Part shown: one piece after another, positions 63,365 to 64,000 of the stretch
Layout: each line of letters starts with the position of its first letter
How positions within the stretch are numbered: the stretch's first letter is position 1
Source: Azophilus sp965200465
Lineage (GTDB): Bacteria; Pseudomonadota; Gammaproteobacteria; Pseudomonadales; Azotimanducaceae
Assembly: GCA_965200465.1 (NCBI GenBank)
Contig: OZ241358.1
Span: 1,736,001-1,800,000 of the forward strand
Reading direction: 5' to 3'
Length of the DNA: 64,000 bases
Program-made: the position numbers and the translations under genes
The notes under the pieces: generated by a model
Databases searched by the model: none
Told to the model about the DNA's origin: nothing
The model's input: the letters and a program-made list of their open reading frames with translations, nothing else

Positions 63365-64000
63365 TCATGCCGACTCCATCCTTCGCACACGGCTCAAAGC
63401 GCGGGCCAAGTCGCCGATCAGATCCTCCGCATCCTCCAGGCCGATGGAGAGCCTTATCAGCCCCTCCCCGATGCCGGCGGCGGCCAAGGCGGCGGCGTCC
63501 ATGCGGTGATGGGTGGTGCTGGCCGGATGGATGACCAAGGACTTGGCGTCCCCCACGTTGGCCAGATGGGAAAAGACGTTCAGCGCCTCGATCAGCGCTT
63601 TGCCGGCCTCCCGCCCGCCCTTGACGGTGAAGCCGAACACCGCCCCGGCGCCCTTGGGCAGCAGCTTCTTGGCGAGGGCGTGGTCCGGGTGGTCCGCAAG
63701 GCCGGGGTAGCTGACGGACTCCACCAAGGGATGGTCCGCCAGAAATTCGGCCACCCGCTGGGCGTTGGCCACGTGCCGGGCCATGCGCAGCGGCAGGGTC
63801 TCCAAGCCCTGCAGGATCTGGAAGGCGGTCATCGGCGCCATGCAGGCGCCGAAGTCCCGAATGCCCTCCTTGCGGGCGCGGGTGATGAAGGCGGCGGGGC
63901 CGAACTCCTCGCCGAACACCAAGTCATGAAAGCCGGCGTAGGGTTCGTTGATGGTGGCGTGGGGGCCGCTCTCCCAATCGAACCGGCCGCCGTCCACCAG
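63365..64000 (-). CDS. O-acetylhomoserine sulfhydrylase-type PLP enzyme, 5' end beyond window
   Basis: The C-terminal 210 or so residues of a Cys/Met-metabolism PLP enzyme, entering from the right edge. FGACMAPMTAFQILQGLETLPLRMARHVANAQRVAEFL, then SVSYPGLADHPDHALAKKLLPKGAGAVFGF and SLVIHPASTTH, are typical of O-acetylhomoserine aminocarboxypropyltransferases (MetY). The PLP lysine lies outside the window. It would make homocysteine (or cystathionine-type products) from O-acetylhomoserine and sulfide. An MetZ or CGS-type relative cannot be excluded without the N-terminus. Confidence 0.88.
   Translation of the reverse strand: MVDGGRFDWESGPHATINEPYAGFHDLVFGEEFGPAAFITRARKEGIRDFGACMAPMTAFQILQGLETLPLRMARHVANAQRVAEFLADHPLVESVSYPGLADHPDHALAKKLLPKGAGAVFGFTVKGGREAGKALIEALNVFSHLANVGDAKSLVIHPASTTHHRMDAAALAAAGIGEGLIRLSIGLEDAEDLIGDLARALSRVRRMESA

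Overview
The window is GC-rich chromosomal DNA from a Gram-negative bacterium. Outer-membrane receptors and porins, an autotransporter, a class Ia NrdAB pair with NrdR-like boxes, NnrU and a RutR-type regulator all fit a proteobacterium, most likely a free-living or host-associated gammaproteobacterium; this taxonomic call is an inference from gene content. No rRNA, tRNA or CRISPR array was seen.

Layout. 0-7.6 kb is a defence-type island: an HNH nuclease (runs off the left edge), four tandem Phd/YefM-like antitoxins with a single PIN toxin, an orphan type I methylase hsdM, and a lower-GC two-gene ATPase cassette. That cassette lies between two copies of the hsdM 3' end and is preceded by a tandem palindromic operator. 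7.7-12.6 kb is a redox cluster: a cytochrome P450, a GPP34 domain fused to what looks like a diheme b-type membrane cytochrome, a c-type cytochrome with eleven candidate heme sites, and a DUF3365-type monoheme protein. A coiled-coil repeat protein follows, with a paralogue and a matching promoter at 36.2 kb. 13.4-24.7 kb holds central and accessory metabolism: class I aldolase, a PQQ dehydrogenase, PPOX-fold protein, acyl-CoA dehydrogenase, LLM oxidoreductase, a RutR-like TetR regulator, uracil-DNA glycosylase, GMC oxidoreductase, NIPSNAP protein and an MFS transporter.

24.7-32.5 kb looks like one catabolic unit for cyclic ureides. A TonB receptor, dihydropyrimidinase/hydantoinase, beta-ureidopropionase and omega-transaminase are co-oriented, and an aldehyde dehydrogenase plus MFS pair diverges from them. 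The same 27-bp RutR-like operator lies in front of the receptor operon, the dehydrogenase operon and the LLM oxidoreductase. 32.6-36.7 kb has a second TonB receptor and several gene remnants. 36.8-46.5 kb carries a porin, argD-argF, glpK and nrdA-nrdB. 46.5-49.4 kb is an AT-richer restriction-modification pair (an adenine methylase and a phospholipase-D-type nuclease like BfiI). 49.4-54.9 kb is a GldA/GldF/GldG-type ABC transporter operon with DUF4340 and GST genes and one frameshift.

55.2-61.6 kb encodes a 2065-residue autotransporter made of Calx-beta and PKD-like repeats. Its best candidate promoter has a spacer between -35 and -10 that is almost entirely a run of 15 G, the classic architecture for phase variation by slipped-strand mispairing. 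The window ends with NnrU, an alpha/beta hydrolase and the 3' part of an O-acetylhomoserine sulfhydrylase gene.

Most worth follow-up: the poly-G promoter, the three matched operators, the ATPase cassette between hsdM tails, and the GPP34-cytochrome b fusion beside the multiheme cytochrome.
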